From contig JAFLTB010000023.1 of NCBI GenBank assembly GCA_022510605.1, positions 1 through 39,105 of the forward strand: a stretch of 39,105 nt of DNA, written 5' to 3'. Below, piece after piece: positions 31,821 through 39,105 of this stretch (positions are counted from its first letter, which is position 1; every line of letters starts with the position of its first letter). The notes beneath the pieces were generated by a model. It did no database searches. It was given only the letters and a program-made list of their open reading frames with translations, and was not told where the DNA came from. The translations under genes and the position numbers were made by a program. This stretch comes from Lachnospiraceae bacterium. GTDB lineage: Bacteria > Bacillota > Clostridia > Lachnospirales > Lachnospiraceae.

Positions 31821-32384
31821 ATGCGGAAAAAGAAAAAAACACTGACTCTATATAATGCGTTTTTTCCACCCATCTGGCTACTGTGGGTTTTTCTGCCGCC
31901 AGCCTGGGTTATTGTTCTGCCGGCAAATTATATTCTGGATGTACTGGTTTTGGTGCTGGGAATGAAGATTTGTCATGTGGAGGATATGGGACAGCAGTTG
32001 AAAAAAACTATGGTTAAGACTTGGCTTCTCGGCTTTGCCGCAGATTTTCTGGGCTCGATTCCACTGCTTGTGGTGGGCTGGCGGTATCTTTGGCCGTGGG
32101 ATGTATCAGAAGCAGGGGAACTGGAAGAGAAATTGTATGAGGCAGTGTGGTATCAGCCCTTTGAAAGTGTGTGGTCTTTTCTCATTGTTACCCTTGGATT
32201 TCTCATTGCCATCGTCTGTATCTTTGCCTTTAATTATTTCATTGCCTTTAAGAAGACGGAACTGACACAGGGGCAGAAAAAAAAGACGGCGCTGATTCTG
32301 GCAGTGGTAACGGCGCCCTGGACGTTTTATTTTCCAATAGAACTTTACTACATAATTGATAGGATTCTTTGCCTTTTTCCCTAG
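31821..32384 (+). CDS. Uncharacterised membrane protein, paralogue B
   Basis: A 187-aa relative of the preceding gene. Shared landmarks are RKKKKTLTLYNAFF, PPIWLLWVFLPPAWVIVLPA, GMKICHVEDMGQQLKK, VKTWLLGFAADFLGSIPLL, FLIVTLGFLIAIVCIFAFNY and TALILAVVTAPWTFYFP. The region between the second and third hydrophobic parts differs most, and B has an extra C-terminal segment. The ATG at 31809 lies in the SD repeat and is not used. Its TAG stop is the first three bases of the 51-bp repeat. Confidence 0.72.
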   Translation: MRKKKKTLTLYNAFFPPIWLLWVFLPPAWVIVLPANYILDVLVLVLGMKICHVEDMGQQLKKTMVKTWLLGFAADFLGSIPLLVVGWRYLWPWDVSEAGELEEKLYEAVWYQPFESVWSFLIVTLGFLIAIVCIFAFNYFIAFKKTELTQGQKKKTALILAVVTAPWTFYFPIELYYIIDRILCLFP

Positions 32385-32432
32385 CACGCTAGCGCAAGAC
32401 TAAACAGGGTTCAAATTAGCGCCGTCGTGCTA
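32382..32432 (+). repeat. 51-bp palindromic repeat, reference copy
   Basis: TAGCACG (32382-32388) and CGTGCTA (32426-32432) are exact inverted ends; inside are GCGC/GCGC and the core GACTAAACAGGGTTCAAATT. It is the cleanest copy of the family and provides the stop codon of the gene before it. Confidence 0.78.
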
Positions 32433-32486
32433 TATAGGCAGAAAATCCTGGGAGAAGAAAGTTTCTTATAGGGGAATAATGGATGG

Positions 32487-32521
32487 ATTACCGGTCTAAA
32501 TGGCCGGTAATTTATTTTTTT
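32487..32521 (+). terminator. Rho-independent terminator
   Basis: ATTACCGG (32487-32494) pairs with CCGGTAAT (32504-32511), followed by a long T run. It ends the DUF2975 cassette before dgt. Confidence 0.85.
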
Positions 32522-32621
32522 TCAAATTTTTTTAAATTTTTTTGAAAAATAAAAAGGAAATCCCTTTTTCGCGTTGTATTATATATATAGGGGGATTTTT
32601 TTTCAGGGAAGGAGGATGATT

Positions 32622-33635
32622 ATGACTATACGTGAAAAACTGGAAAAAAGGGAGTATGATATTCTCAGTTCCCACGCCGCCTTCAGCGACAAATCCCAGG
32701 GGCGGGATGTATGGGAAGAACCCTGTGATTTGAGGCCGGTGTATCAGCGGGACAGAGACCGTATTTTACATTCCAAGTCCTTTCGGCGTCTCAAAGGAAA
32801 GACTCAGGTGTTTTTGGCTCCCGAGGGAGACCACTACCGGAACCGCCTGACCCATACCTTGGAGGTGTCTCAGAATGCCCGGACCGTGGCAAAGGCTCTC
32901 CGGCTCAATGAGGACCTTACCGAGGCCATTGCTCTGGGGCATGATTTGGGACATACGCCCTTTGGACATGCCGGGGAAAGGGAACTGAACCAGATATGTC
33001 CGGGAGGCTTCCGCCATCAGGAACAGAGCGTTCGAGTGGTAGAGCGGCTGGAAAAGGATGGCCGGGGACTGAATTTGACAAAGGAGGTACGGGATGGCAT
33101 ACGAAATCATTCCACTTCAGGCAGCCCCATGACCCTGGAGGGAAAGGTAGTCCGTCTCTGTGACAAGATTGCCTATGTAAATTCGGATATTGACGATGCT
33201 ATCCGGGGCCGGGTTATAAAAGAGGAGGAGATTCCAAAGGAGTATACCAGAATCCTTGGAAATACGCTGAGAGAGCGTTTGAACACCCTGATTCATGATA
33301 TAATCAGCCAGAGCATGGACAAAGGAGATATTATCATGTCAGGGGAGGTGAGCGAGGCCCTGATGGGACTGCGGAGTTTTATGTTTGAGAGAGTGTATGT
33401 CAATTCTATTGCCAAATCCGAAGAGGGAAAGGCGCAGTATATGATTGGACAGCTATACGATTACTATAGCAAACATATTGAGGAACTTCCTGCGGAATAT
33501 GTGAAAATGATAGAGGACGACAATGAGCAGGACTCCACACGCACGGTGTGCGATTTTATTGCCGGCATGACAGACCGGTATGCGGTTATGACCTATGAGA
33601 GTCTGACCATTCCACGGACCTGGTCAGTTTTGTAA
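32622..33635 (+). CDS. dgt: Deoxyguanosinetriphosphate triphosphohydrolase-like protein
   Basis: A cytoplasmic HD-domain enzyme that splits dNTP to nucleoside and triphosphate, here 337 aa. The family's KSFRRLKGKTQVF, the metal-binding TRLTHTLEVSQ-like NRLTHTLEVSQ, ALGHDLGHTPFGHAGE and KIAYVNSDIDDA are all present. The ATG at 32622 is 6 nt after GGAGG; ATG 32616 abuts it. It is short like the clostridial branch next to dnaG, and probably starts the dgt-dnaG unit. Confidence 0.93.
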   Translation: MTIREKLEKREYDILSSHAAFSDKSQGRDVWEEPCDLRPVYQRDRDRILHSKSFRRLKGKTQVFLAPEGDHYRNRLTHTLEVSQNARTVAKALRLNEDLTEAIALGHDLGHTPFGHAGERELNQICPGGFRHQEQSVRVVERLEKDGRGLNLTKEVRDGIRNHSTSGSPMTLEGKVVRLCDKIAYVNSDIDDAIRGRVIKEEEIPKEYTRILGNTLRERLNTLIHDIISQSMDKGDIIMSGEVSEALMGLRSFMFERVYVNSIAKSEEGKAQYMIGQLYDYYSKHIEELPAEYVKMIEDDNEQDSTRTVCDFIAGMTDRYAVMTYESLTIPRTWSVL

Positions 33636-33672
33636 CGGGTTCAGAAAAGGAAAGACAGAGAAAGGAGGACAT

Positions 33673-35439
33673 ATGTACTACGAAGAAGAATTTGTGGAAG
33701 AAGTCCGTCAGCGAAACGACATTGTGGACGTGATTTCCTCCTATGTGAATTTGAAACGGGGCGGCAGCAATTACGTGGGACTGTGTCCGTTTCACAATGA
33801 AAAGACCCCTTCCTTCTCCGTCAGCCCCGGCAAGCAGATGTATTACTGCTTTGGATGTGGGGCAGGGGGAAATGTTTACACCTTTTTGATGGAGTATGAA
33901 AATCTTACTTTTGTGGAGACCCTGGAGCAATTAGCCGAGAGAGCGGGTATGGAGCTTCCGGCCAAAAGCGATTCTGCCGGAGATAAAAGACGGCGGGATA
34001 TGAGGGATGCGATTCTGGAGGTAAATAAACTGGCGGCCAATTATTACTTTGCCAAATTGAAATCTGAGAGAGGACAAGCCGGTTATGATTATCTGATAAA
34101 AAGAGAAATTAAGCCGGAAATTATTGTTCGGTTTGGACTTGGATTCTCCGATAAAAATAGTGGAGAACTTTATCGATTTATGAAGGCAAAGGGATATTCC
34201 GATGAGGTTCTGAAGGAAACCGGGCTTTTTACCTATGATGAAAGGCGGGGAGCCTATGACAAATTCTGGAACCGGGTAATGTTTCCGATTCTGGACCGAA
34301 ACAATCGGGTCATCGCCTTTGGGGGACGGGTCATGGGAGACGCCAAACCCAAGTATCTCAATTCTCCGGAGACACTGGTGTTTGACAAGAGCCGGAACCT
34401 GTATGGGCTGAATTTTCTTCATGGGAAACAGGATAAAGGGATTATTATATGCGAGGGATATATGGATGTCATTGCCCTGCACCAGGCCGGCTTTACCAAT
34501 GCGGTGGCCTCTCTGGGTACGGCCTTTACCAGCCAGCACTGCAGCCTGCTGAAGAGGTATACGGATTTGGTGTATCTCTGTTACGACAGTGATGGAGCCG
34601 GTGTGAAAGCCGCCATGCGGGCCATTCCGATGCTCAAGGAGGCGGGGCTTCGTATCCGGGTTATTGATATGCGGCCCCATAAAGACCCGGATGAATTTAT
34701 CAAAGGGCTGTCAGCGGAGGAATTTCAGAACAGGATTGACAAGGCAAAAAACAGCTTCTTTTATGAGGTAGATGTCATAAAAGAGGACTACGATATGAAC
34801 GATCCCGAGTCAAAAACAAGGTTTATGAATGAAGTTGCCAAAAAATGTCTAACCTTTGATAATGAAATAGAGCGGAATAATTACATGGAAGCCTTTTCCA
34901 GGGAATATGGCATACGGGTGGAGGATTTCCGCAAACTTACCGCCTATCACAGTGCTCAGATGGCCGGCATTGACTATGAAAGGCGAAAGCAGGAACGAAG
35001 GCAGAAAGGCACGGACAGGCCTGCCGAGGATGGCATTGCCAAAAGTCAGGGGATTTTTCTTACCTGGCTGAGCAATGACCCGGCATTGTTTGAAAAGACA
35101 AAGGATATTATTACCGCCGGGGATTTTGTAGATGAACCTTATCATCAGGTGGCTGAAATGATGTATGAGCAATACAAAGAAAATGGCAGAGTGGAGCCAG
35201 CGGTAATTATCAGCAAATTTCAAAGCAGAGAGGAACAGTCTCTGGTAGCAGGTCTTTTTAACAAGGAAATCCGGGAAATTAACCGGGATGCCGAACAGAA
35301 AAAGGCAGTCAACGAGGTAGTGAAAAACATCAAAAAGTACAGCCTGGATTATAAGAGCCGGCATGTGACAGACCTGGCTGAATTGCAGGGTCTGATTGAA
35401 GAAAAAAAGAAGTTGCAGAAATTACAGATTATGTTATAA
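33673..35439 (+). CDS. dnaG: DNA primase
   Basis: Makes RNA primers for the replication fork, 588 aa. The CHC2 zinc finger is CPFHNEKTPSFSV ... YYCFGCGAGG (residues ~37-65). The core shows FGGRVMGDAKPKYLNSPET, and the TOPRIM domain IICEGYMDVIALHQAG with VYLCYDSDGAG. The C-terminal helicase-binding region (~450-588) is Lys/Glu-rich. AAAGGAGGA precedes the ATG. The rpoD promoter overlaps its stop codon. Confidence 0.97.
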   Translation: MYYEEEFVEEVRQRNDIVDVISSYVNLKRGGSNYVGLCPFHNEKTPSFSVSPGKQMYYCFGCGAGGNVYTFLMEYENLTFVETLEQLAERAGMELPAKSDSAGDKRRRDMRDAILEVNKLAANYYFAKLKSERGQAGYDYLIKREIKPEIIVRFGLGFSDKNSGELYRFMKAKGYSDEVLKETGLFTYDERRGAYDKFWNRVMFPILDRNNRVIAFGGRVMGDAKPKYLNSPETLVFDKSRNLYGLNFLHGKQDKGIIICEGYMDVIALHQAGFTNAVASLGTAFTSQHCSLLKRYTDLVYLCYDSDGAGVKAAMRAIPMLKEAGLRIRVIDMRPHKDPDEFIKGLSAEEFQNRIDKAKNSFFYEVDVIKEDYDMNDPESKTRFMNEVAKKCLTFDNEIERNNYMEAFSREYGIRVEDFRKLTAYHSAQMAGIDYERRKQERRQKGTDRPAEDGIAKSQGIFLTWLSNDPALFEKTKDIITAGDFVDEPYHQVAEMMYEQYKENGRVEPAVIISKFQSREEQSLVAGLFNKEIREINRDAEQKKAVNEVVKNIKKYSLDYKSRHVTDLAELQGLIEEKKKLQKLQIML

Positions 35440-35440
35440 T
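35413..35440 (+). promoter_or_regulatory. Internal promoter of rpoD
   Basis: TTGCAG (35413-35418), a 16-bp spacer and a perfect TATAAT (35435-35440). The -10 overlaps the dnaG TAA stop, so rpoD can be made independently of dnaG. Confidence 0.72.
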
Positions 35441-35478
35441 ATTTTTTCGCTGTCCATACAGCAGAAATGGAGGAATAC

Positions 35479-36618
35479 ATGGACAATAAAAACACAAATG
35501 CAGACGAACAACAGAAGATTCTTGAGGTGATGAATGCTCTGGTAGAAGAGGGAAAAAAGAAGGACAATCTTTTAGACTTCGACGAGATTGACAAGGCCTT
35601 TGTGAATAAGGGAATTGAGCTGGATGCCGAAAAGACGGAAAAGGTCTTTGAGTATCTGGAAAACAAAGGGATTGTCGCTATGGTGCCGGACAGTGATGCC
35701 GTGGATGACGAGGATATAATTTTGGATGTAGATGATGAGCCCACCGAAGAGGAACTGGAAAACATTGAACTGGCAGTGCCGGATGGCGTCAGCATTGAGG
35801 ACCCGGTGCGGATGTACCTGAAAGAAATTGGTAAGGTGCCTCTGCTGACAGCGGAGGAGGAAAAGGAACTGGCCATGAAGATGGAGCAGGGAGACGGCGA
35901 GGCGAAAAAACGTCTGGCGGAAGCAAACCTGCGTCTGGTAGTCAGTATTGCCAAGCGCTATGTAGGACGCGGCATGCTGTTTCTGGATTTAATTCAGGAG
36001 GGGAACTTGGGACTGATTAAGGCGGTGGAAAAATTTGATTACCGCAAGGGCTATAAATTCAGTACCTATGCCACCTGGTGGATTCGCCAGGCCATTACCA
36101 GAGCCATTGCGGACCAGGCCAGAACCATCCGAATCCCTGTGCATATGGTGGAGACCATTAACAAACTGATTCGCGTGCAGAGACAGCTTTTGCAGGAACT
36201 GGGAAGAGAGCCTTATCCGGAGGAGATTGCTTCCAAGATGAATCTTCCAGTGGAACGGGTGCGGGAAATCCAGAAAATTTCCCAGGAGCCGGTATCCTTA
36301 GAGACCCCGATTGGCGAGGAGGAGGACAGCCACTTGGGAGACTTTATCCAGGATGATAATGTGCCGGTGCCGGCAGAAGCCGCCGCTTTTACCCTGTTAA
36401 AGGAACAGCTGGTGGACGTGCTCAATACTCTGACAGAACGGGAGCAGAAGGTTCTCCGTCTCCGTTTTGGTCTGGACGATGGACGGGCCAGAACCTTAGA
36501 GGAGGTGGGCAAAGAGTTTGACGTTACCCGTGAGCGGATTCGCCAGATTGAGGCGAAGGCTCTCCGCAAGCTCCGCCATCCAAGCCGCAGCAGAAAATTA
36601 AAGGATTATCTGGACTGA
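35479..36618 (+). CDS. rpoD: Primary sigma factor RpoD/SigA
   Basis: The housekeeping sigma factor, 379 aa. Region 1.1 (1-~70, acidic) is present; region 1.2 is [20 protein letters not shown]; regions 2.3-2.4 [19 protein letters not shown]; region 3 [17 protein letters not shown]; region 4.2 [20 protein letters not shown]. The ATG at 35479 follows AATGGAGGA; ATG 35467 lies in the SD. Most promoters named here fit its -35/-10 consensus. Its stop overlaps the trmK start by one base. Confidence 0.98.
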   Translation: MDNKNTNADEQQKILEVMNALVEEGKKKDNLLDFDEIDKAFVNKGIELDAEKTEKVFEYLENKGIVAMVPDSDAVDDEDIILDVDDEPTEEELENIELAVPDGVSIEDPVRMYLKEIGKVPLLTAEEEKELAMKMEQGDGEAKKRLAEANLRLVVSIAKRYVGRGMLFLDLIQEGNLGLIKAVEKFDYRKGYKFSTYATWWIRQAITRAIADQARTIRIPVHMVETINKLIRVQRQLLQELGREPYPEEIASKMNLPVERVREIQKISQEPVSLETPIGEEEDSHLGDFIQDDNVPVPAEAAAFTLLKEQLVDVLNTLTEREQKVLRLRFGLDDGRARTLEEVGKEFDVTRERIRQIEAKALRKLRHPSRSRKLKDYLD

Positions 36619-37364
36619 TGGAACTGTCTGTGCGGATGCAGAACAATGTCAGTCTGGTGCCGGAGCACTCCTGCGTGGGAGACATCGGCTGTGACCATGG
36701 ATATGCCTCGATTTATCTGTGCAGGGAAAAGCATTGCAGGGTAATTGCCATGGATGTCAACCGGGGGCCTTTAGCTATTGCAGAAAAAAACATAGCCCAG
36801 GCAGGGCTTGCAGAGCAGATTGAGTGCCGTCGTTCCGATGGCATGGCAGAACTGATTCCCGGTGAGGTGGATACGTTGCTGATTGCCGGTATGGGTGGTA
36901 TGCTCACCACCCGGATATTGGAGAGCCATCCTGAGGTATTACAAGAGATTGACATGCTGGTTTTACAGCCACAATCGGATTTTTATGCTGTGCGAAAATC
37001 GGTTTTCTCCCGGGGATTTGCCATAACAAGGGAGACCATATGCCGGGATGGCGGAAAATATTACATTGCCATTCAGGCGGTCAGGAGCCGGGGGGCTGGA
37101 AACCAAAGCGGTATCAACCAGAAAACACGAACATACACCGAGGCAGAATATGCCTTTGGCCGCTTCCTGCCAGAGAAAAATGACAGGCTTTACCGGGAAT
37201 ATCTGCTGGCAGAGAAAGCGAAGACAGAACATATACAGAGGGAATTAGAGGAAAAGGAGGGGGCTTCTTCTCATATCCAGTCAAGAATACAGGAATTGTC
37301 GCATACGTTAGAACTGATAAACCAGACGCTTTCTGGGTTTAAGAAATATGGAGGACAAAAATGA
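36618..37364 (+). CDS. trmK: tRNA (adenine22-N1)-methyltransferase TrmK
   Basis: Methylates A22 of tRNA with S-adenosylmethionine; 248 aa. The SAM-binding motif is VGDIGCDHGYASIYL, then AMDVNRGPLAIAEKN, RRSDGMAEL and LLIAGMGGML, all usual for TrmK. The C-terminal ~60 residues form a Lys/Glu-rich coiled coil. It overlaps both neighbours (TGATG with rpoD, ATGA with the kinase). A Nif3-type gene often follows trmK; here a nucleoside kinase does. Confidence 0.94.
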   Translation: MELSVRMQNNVSLVPEHSCVGDIGCDHGYASIYLCREKHCRVIAMDVNRGPLAIAEKNIAQAGLAEQIECRRSDGMAELIPGEVDTLLIAGMGGMLTTRILESHPEVLQEIDMLVLQPQSDFYAVRKSVFSRGFAITRETICRDGGKYYIAIQAVRSRGAGNQSGINQKTRTYTEAEYAFGRFLPEKNDRLYREYLLAEKAKTEHIQRELEEKEGASSHIQSRIQELSHTLELINQTLSGFKKYGGQK

Positions 37365-39013
37365 TTACAATAACGCTTGAGAAAGAGCAGATTAGCTGCT
37401 CACAGGGAACTACGCTGTATGAACTGAGCCAGAAATACCAGAAAAATTATGAATTTCCTATTATTGTGGCCAAATGTGATGGCATTATCCAGGAATTGTA
37501 TCATGAGGTGGTGGAGGGAACCCATGTGGAATTTTGCACCACCAGAGATACCGATGGGGCCCGTGTCTATCTCCGGGGCATTTCCATGCTCCTCTTAAAA
37601 GCCATTTACAAGGAGGTGCCGAAGGAGGAATTAGAGCGGGTCCGTATTGAATTTTGTCTGGACACCGGATATTTCTGCCGGATGGAAGGGCAGGCAGTAA
37701 TGACACAGGAACTATTGGAGCGAATCGAAAAGCGGATGCGAGACTATGTGGAAGAGGACATCCTCTTTAAGAAGCATGTCATCCCCACAAGGGACGCCAG
37801 GCAGTTGTTTGACTCCCTGCATATGTGTGATAAGGGACAGCTGATGGAATATCGGCGAAATTCCCGTACAACGGTATATACGTTAGGAAAATTTACGGAC
37901 TATTATTACGGAGCCATGCCATACAGCACCTCGATTTTACAGCATTTCCGCTTAGAACTTTTTGAGGACGGCTTCGTCTTTGTGGTGCCAAAGGAGGAGG
38001 AGCCGGTTACCATGCCGGAATTTAAGCCCAGCATGAAGCAGTACAGGGCGTTACAGTACACCAATGAATGGAGCCGAAAGCTGCACGTGGCCACGGTGGG
38101 GCAGTTAAATCATCAGATTGTAAACGGAGATTTTCAGGATTTGATGTTGACCCAGGAGGCGCTTCATGAGAAGAAAATCGGGGATATTGCCGAACAGATT
38201 GCAGAGAGTGGGTGTCGGATTGTCACCATTGCCGGACCATCTTCCTCGGGAAAGACCACCTTTTCCTACCGGCTTTCTACCCAGTTAAAAACATTGGGAC
38301 TGCGTCCGTATCCCATTGGACTGGATGATTATTTTGTCAACCGGGTGGACACACCAAAGGATGCCGATGGCAAATACAACTACGAGTGCATTGAGGCCAT
38401 TGATACCAGACAGTTCAACCAGGACTTGAACGATTTGCTGGAGGGGAAGGAGGTACAGCTTCCCACCTACAATTTTATTACCGGCTGCCGTGAGTATGAT
38501 AAGCCGTATATACAACTGGAGGCAGAGGACATTCTTGTCATTGAGGGAATCCACGGGTTGAATGACAAACTTACATATTCGATTCCAAGAGAGGAAAAAT
38601 TCAAAATATATATCAGTCCCCTGACGACGCTGAATATCGACGGTCATAACCGGATTCCCACCACAGAGGGACGGCTTCTCAGACGAATTATACGGGATGC
38701 CAGAACCCGTGGCAATTCTGCCCGGAAAACCATATCCATGTGGAATTCTGTGCGAAGCGGAGAAAACGTAAATATTTTTCCATTTCAGGAGCAGGCAGAC
38801 GCCATGTTTAATTCAGCCCTGATTTATGAATTGGCGGCCATGAAGCTTTATGCGGACCCGCTGTTATTCCAGGTGACAAAGGACTGCCCGGAATACGCTG
38901 AGGCACAGAGGCTTTTGAAGTTTCTGGATTATTTCATTCCGGTGGACCCCCACGATGTTCCGTTAAATTCTATCTTGCGGGAATTCATTGGTGGTGGTAT
39001 ATTATTAGGATGA
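37361..39013 (+). CDS. TGS-domain nucleoside (uridine-type) kinase
   Basis: A 550-aa protein: a TGS domain (~1-60) and a threonyl-tRNA synthetase-like second domain (~60-200), then a P-loop uridine kinase/phosphoribulokinase domain. Walker A is AGPSSSGKTTFS near 290, followed by PIGLDDYFVNR, YNYECIEAIDTRQFN and VIEGIHGLND. The N-terminal part presumably senses RNA or ligand. The true substrate is not fixed by sequence. Its last 40 bases contain the rnpB promoter. Confidence 0.9.
   Translation: MITITLEKEQISCSQGTTLYELSQKYQKNYEFPIIVAKCDGIIQELYHEVVEGTHVEFCTTRDTDGARVYLRGISMLLLKAIYKEVPKEELERVRIEFCLDTGYFCRMEGQAVMTQELLERIEKRMRDYVEEDILFKKHVIPTRDARQLFDSLHMCDKGQLMEYRRNSRTTVYTLGKFTDYYYGAMPYSTSILQHFRLELFEDGFVFVVPKEEEPVTMPEFKPSMKQYRALQYTNEWSRKLHVATVGQLNHQIVNGDFQDLMLTQEALHEKKIGDIAEQIAESGCRIVTIAGPSSSGKTTFSYRLSTQLKTLGLRPYPIGLDDYFVNRVDTPKDADGKYNYECIEAIDTRQFNQDLNDLLEGKEVQLPTYNFITGCREYDKPYIQLEAEDILVIEGIHGLNDKLTYSIPREEKFKIYISPLTTLNIDGHNRIPTTEGRLLRRIIRDARTRGNSARKTISMWNSVRSGENVNIFPFQEQADAMFNSALIYELAAMKLYADPLLFQVTKDCPEYAEAQRLLKFLDYFIPVDPHDVPLNSILREFIGGGILLG
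38975..39003 (+). promoter_or_regulatory. Promoter of rnpB inside the kinase 3' end
   Basis: TTGCGG (38975-38980), a 17-bp spacer and TATATT (38998-39003), ending 10 bp before the kinase stop codon and giving a start near 39010-39015. Confidence 0.65.
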
Positions 39014-39017
39014 GCAG

Positions 39018-39105
39018 CACAGGTAATCGCGCCCGCTCAGACGAAAGGGAGCGGGTGAGGAAAGTCCGGGCTTCACAGGGCAGGATGCCGGATAACGTCC
39101 GGTGG
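39018..39105 (+). ncRNA. rnpB: RNase P RNA, 5' part (runs off the window)
   Basis: The catalytic RNA of RNase P, which matures tRNA 5' ends. The conserved core GAGGAAAGTCCGGGCT (starting at 39057) followed by TCACAGGGCAGG and a CCGGATAACGTCCGG stem is diagnostic. CCCGCTC/GAGCGGG before it forms the P3-like helix. The exact 5' end is estimated from the promoter; the 3' part is outside the window. Confidence 0.88.

Noticed and set aside
32521-32621. A dgt promoter in the AT-rich stretch
   Set aside because: TATTAT-like and TTGAAA-like boxes exist but none has correct spacing; not called.
35349-35954. Long Ser-rich minus-strand frame (201 aa) opposite rpoD
   Set aside because: Composition is that of an antisense shadow of Glu/Asp/Lys-rich rpoD region 1; no ribosome binding site.

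Overview
The window looks like chromosomal DNA of an anaerobic, spore-forming Firmicute, most likely a Lachnospiraceae-type Clostridium. This is inferred from gene content and order. The rpsU - yqfC - yqfD - phoH - ybeY string is a Bacillota layout. rplU - prp - rpmA - obg - yhbY - nadD - yqeK - rsfS is preceded by a radical SAM/DUF2344 pair and an RNase E/G. L27 carries the cleavable N-terminal extension typical of Bacillota, and Shine-Dalgarno sites are strong (AGGAGG). No tRNA, rRNA, CRISPR, prophage or complete insertion sequence was seen.

Layout. 1-1.5 kb: an S66 peptidase and rpsU with promoter, leader hairpin and terminator. 1.5-1.87 kb: no gene, but a 273-bp MITE-like element with inverted ends and nested hairpins. 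1.87-7.7 kb: yqfC, yqfD (probably CTG start), phoH, ybeY, a DUF3048 protein and a SpoVB/MurJ-like flippase. 7.7-10.4 kb: a VanRS-like two-component system and an anchored C39-like peptidase. 10.5-11.3 kb (minus): a zinc-ribbon membrane protein, divergent from the large ribosome-assembly block (11.46-20.4 kb): radical SAM, DUF2344, RNase E/G, L21 leader, rplU, prp, rpmA, obgE, yhbY, a nadD-yqeK fusion, rsfS and an HD hydrolase. 20.4-21.3 kb (minus): a zinc-dependent phospholipase C-like protein. 21.4-24.3 kb: pgeF, queH, apbE and a GNAT acetyltransferase.

The most accessory-looking part is 24.4-32.4 kb. It holds a truncated MNT nucleotidyltransferase, an operon with a BspA-type LRR protein, two FtsX-like permeases and an ABC ATPase, an ECF sigma/anti-sigma-like pair, a DUF4321 protein (minus), and a cassette of DUF2975 protein, Cro/C1 regulator and two paralogous membrane proteins with a perfect operator-like palindrome at its promoter. 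32.6-39.1 kb returns to core genes: dgt, dnaG, rpoD, trmK, a TGS-nucleoside kinase and the 5' part of the RNase P RNA, which runs off the end.

Two small repeat families run through the window. One is a 51-bp palindrome (TAGCACG...CGTGCTA) whose terminal TAG is used as the stop codon of the preceding gene in two places. The other is a leader, GACGCT-YCGGAATGGAGG, placed 4-6 nt before five unrelated start codons and supplying their ribosome binding site. The best candidates for undescribed biology are the LRR/FtsX/ABC operon with its neighbouring sigma pair, the DUF2975 cassette, and these two repeat families.
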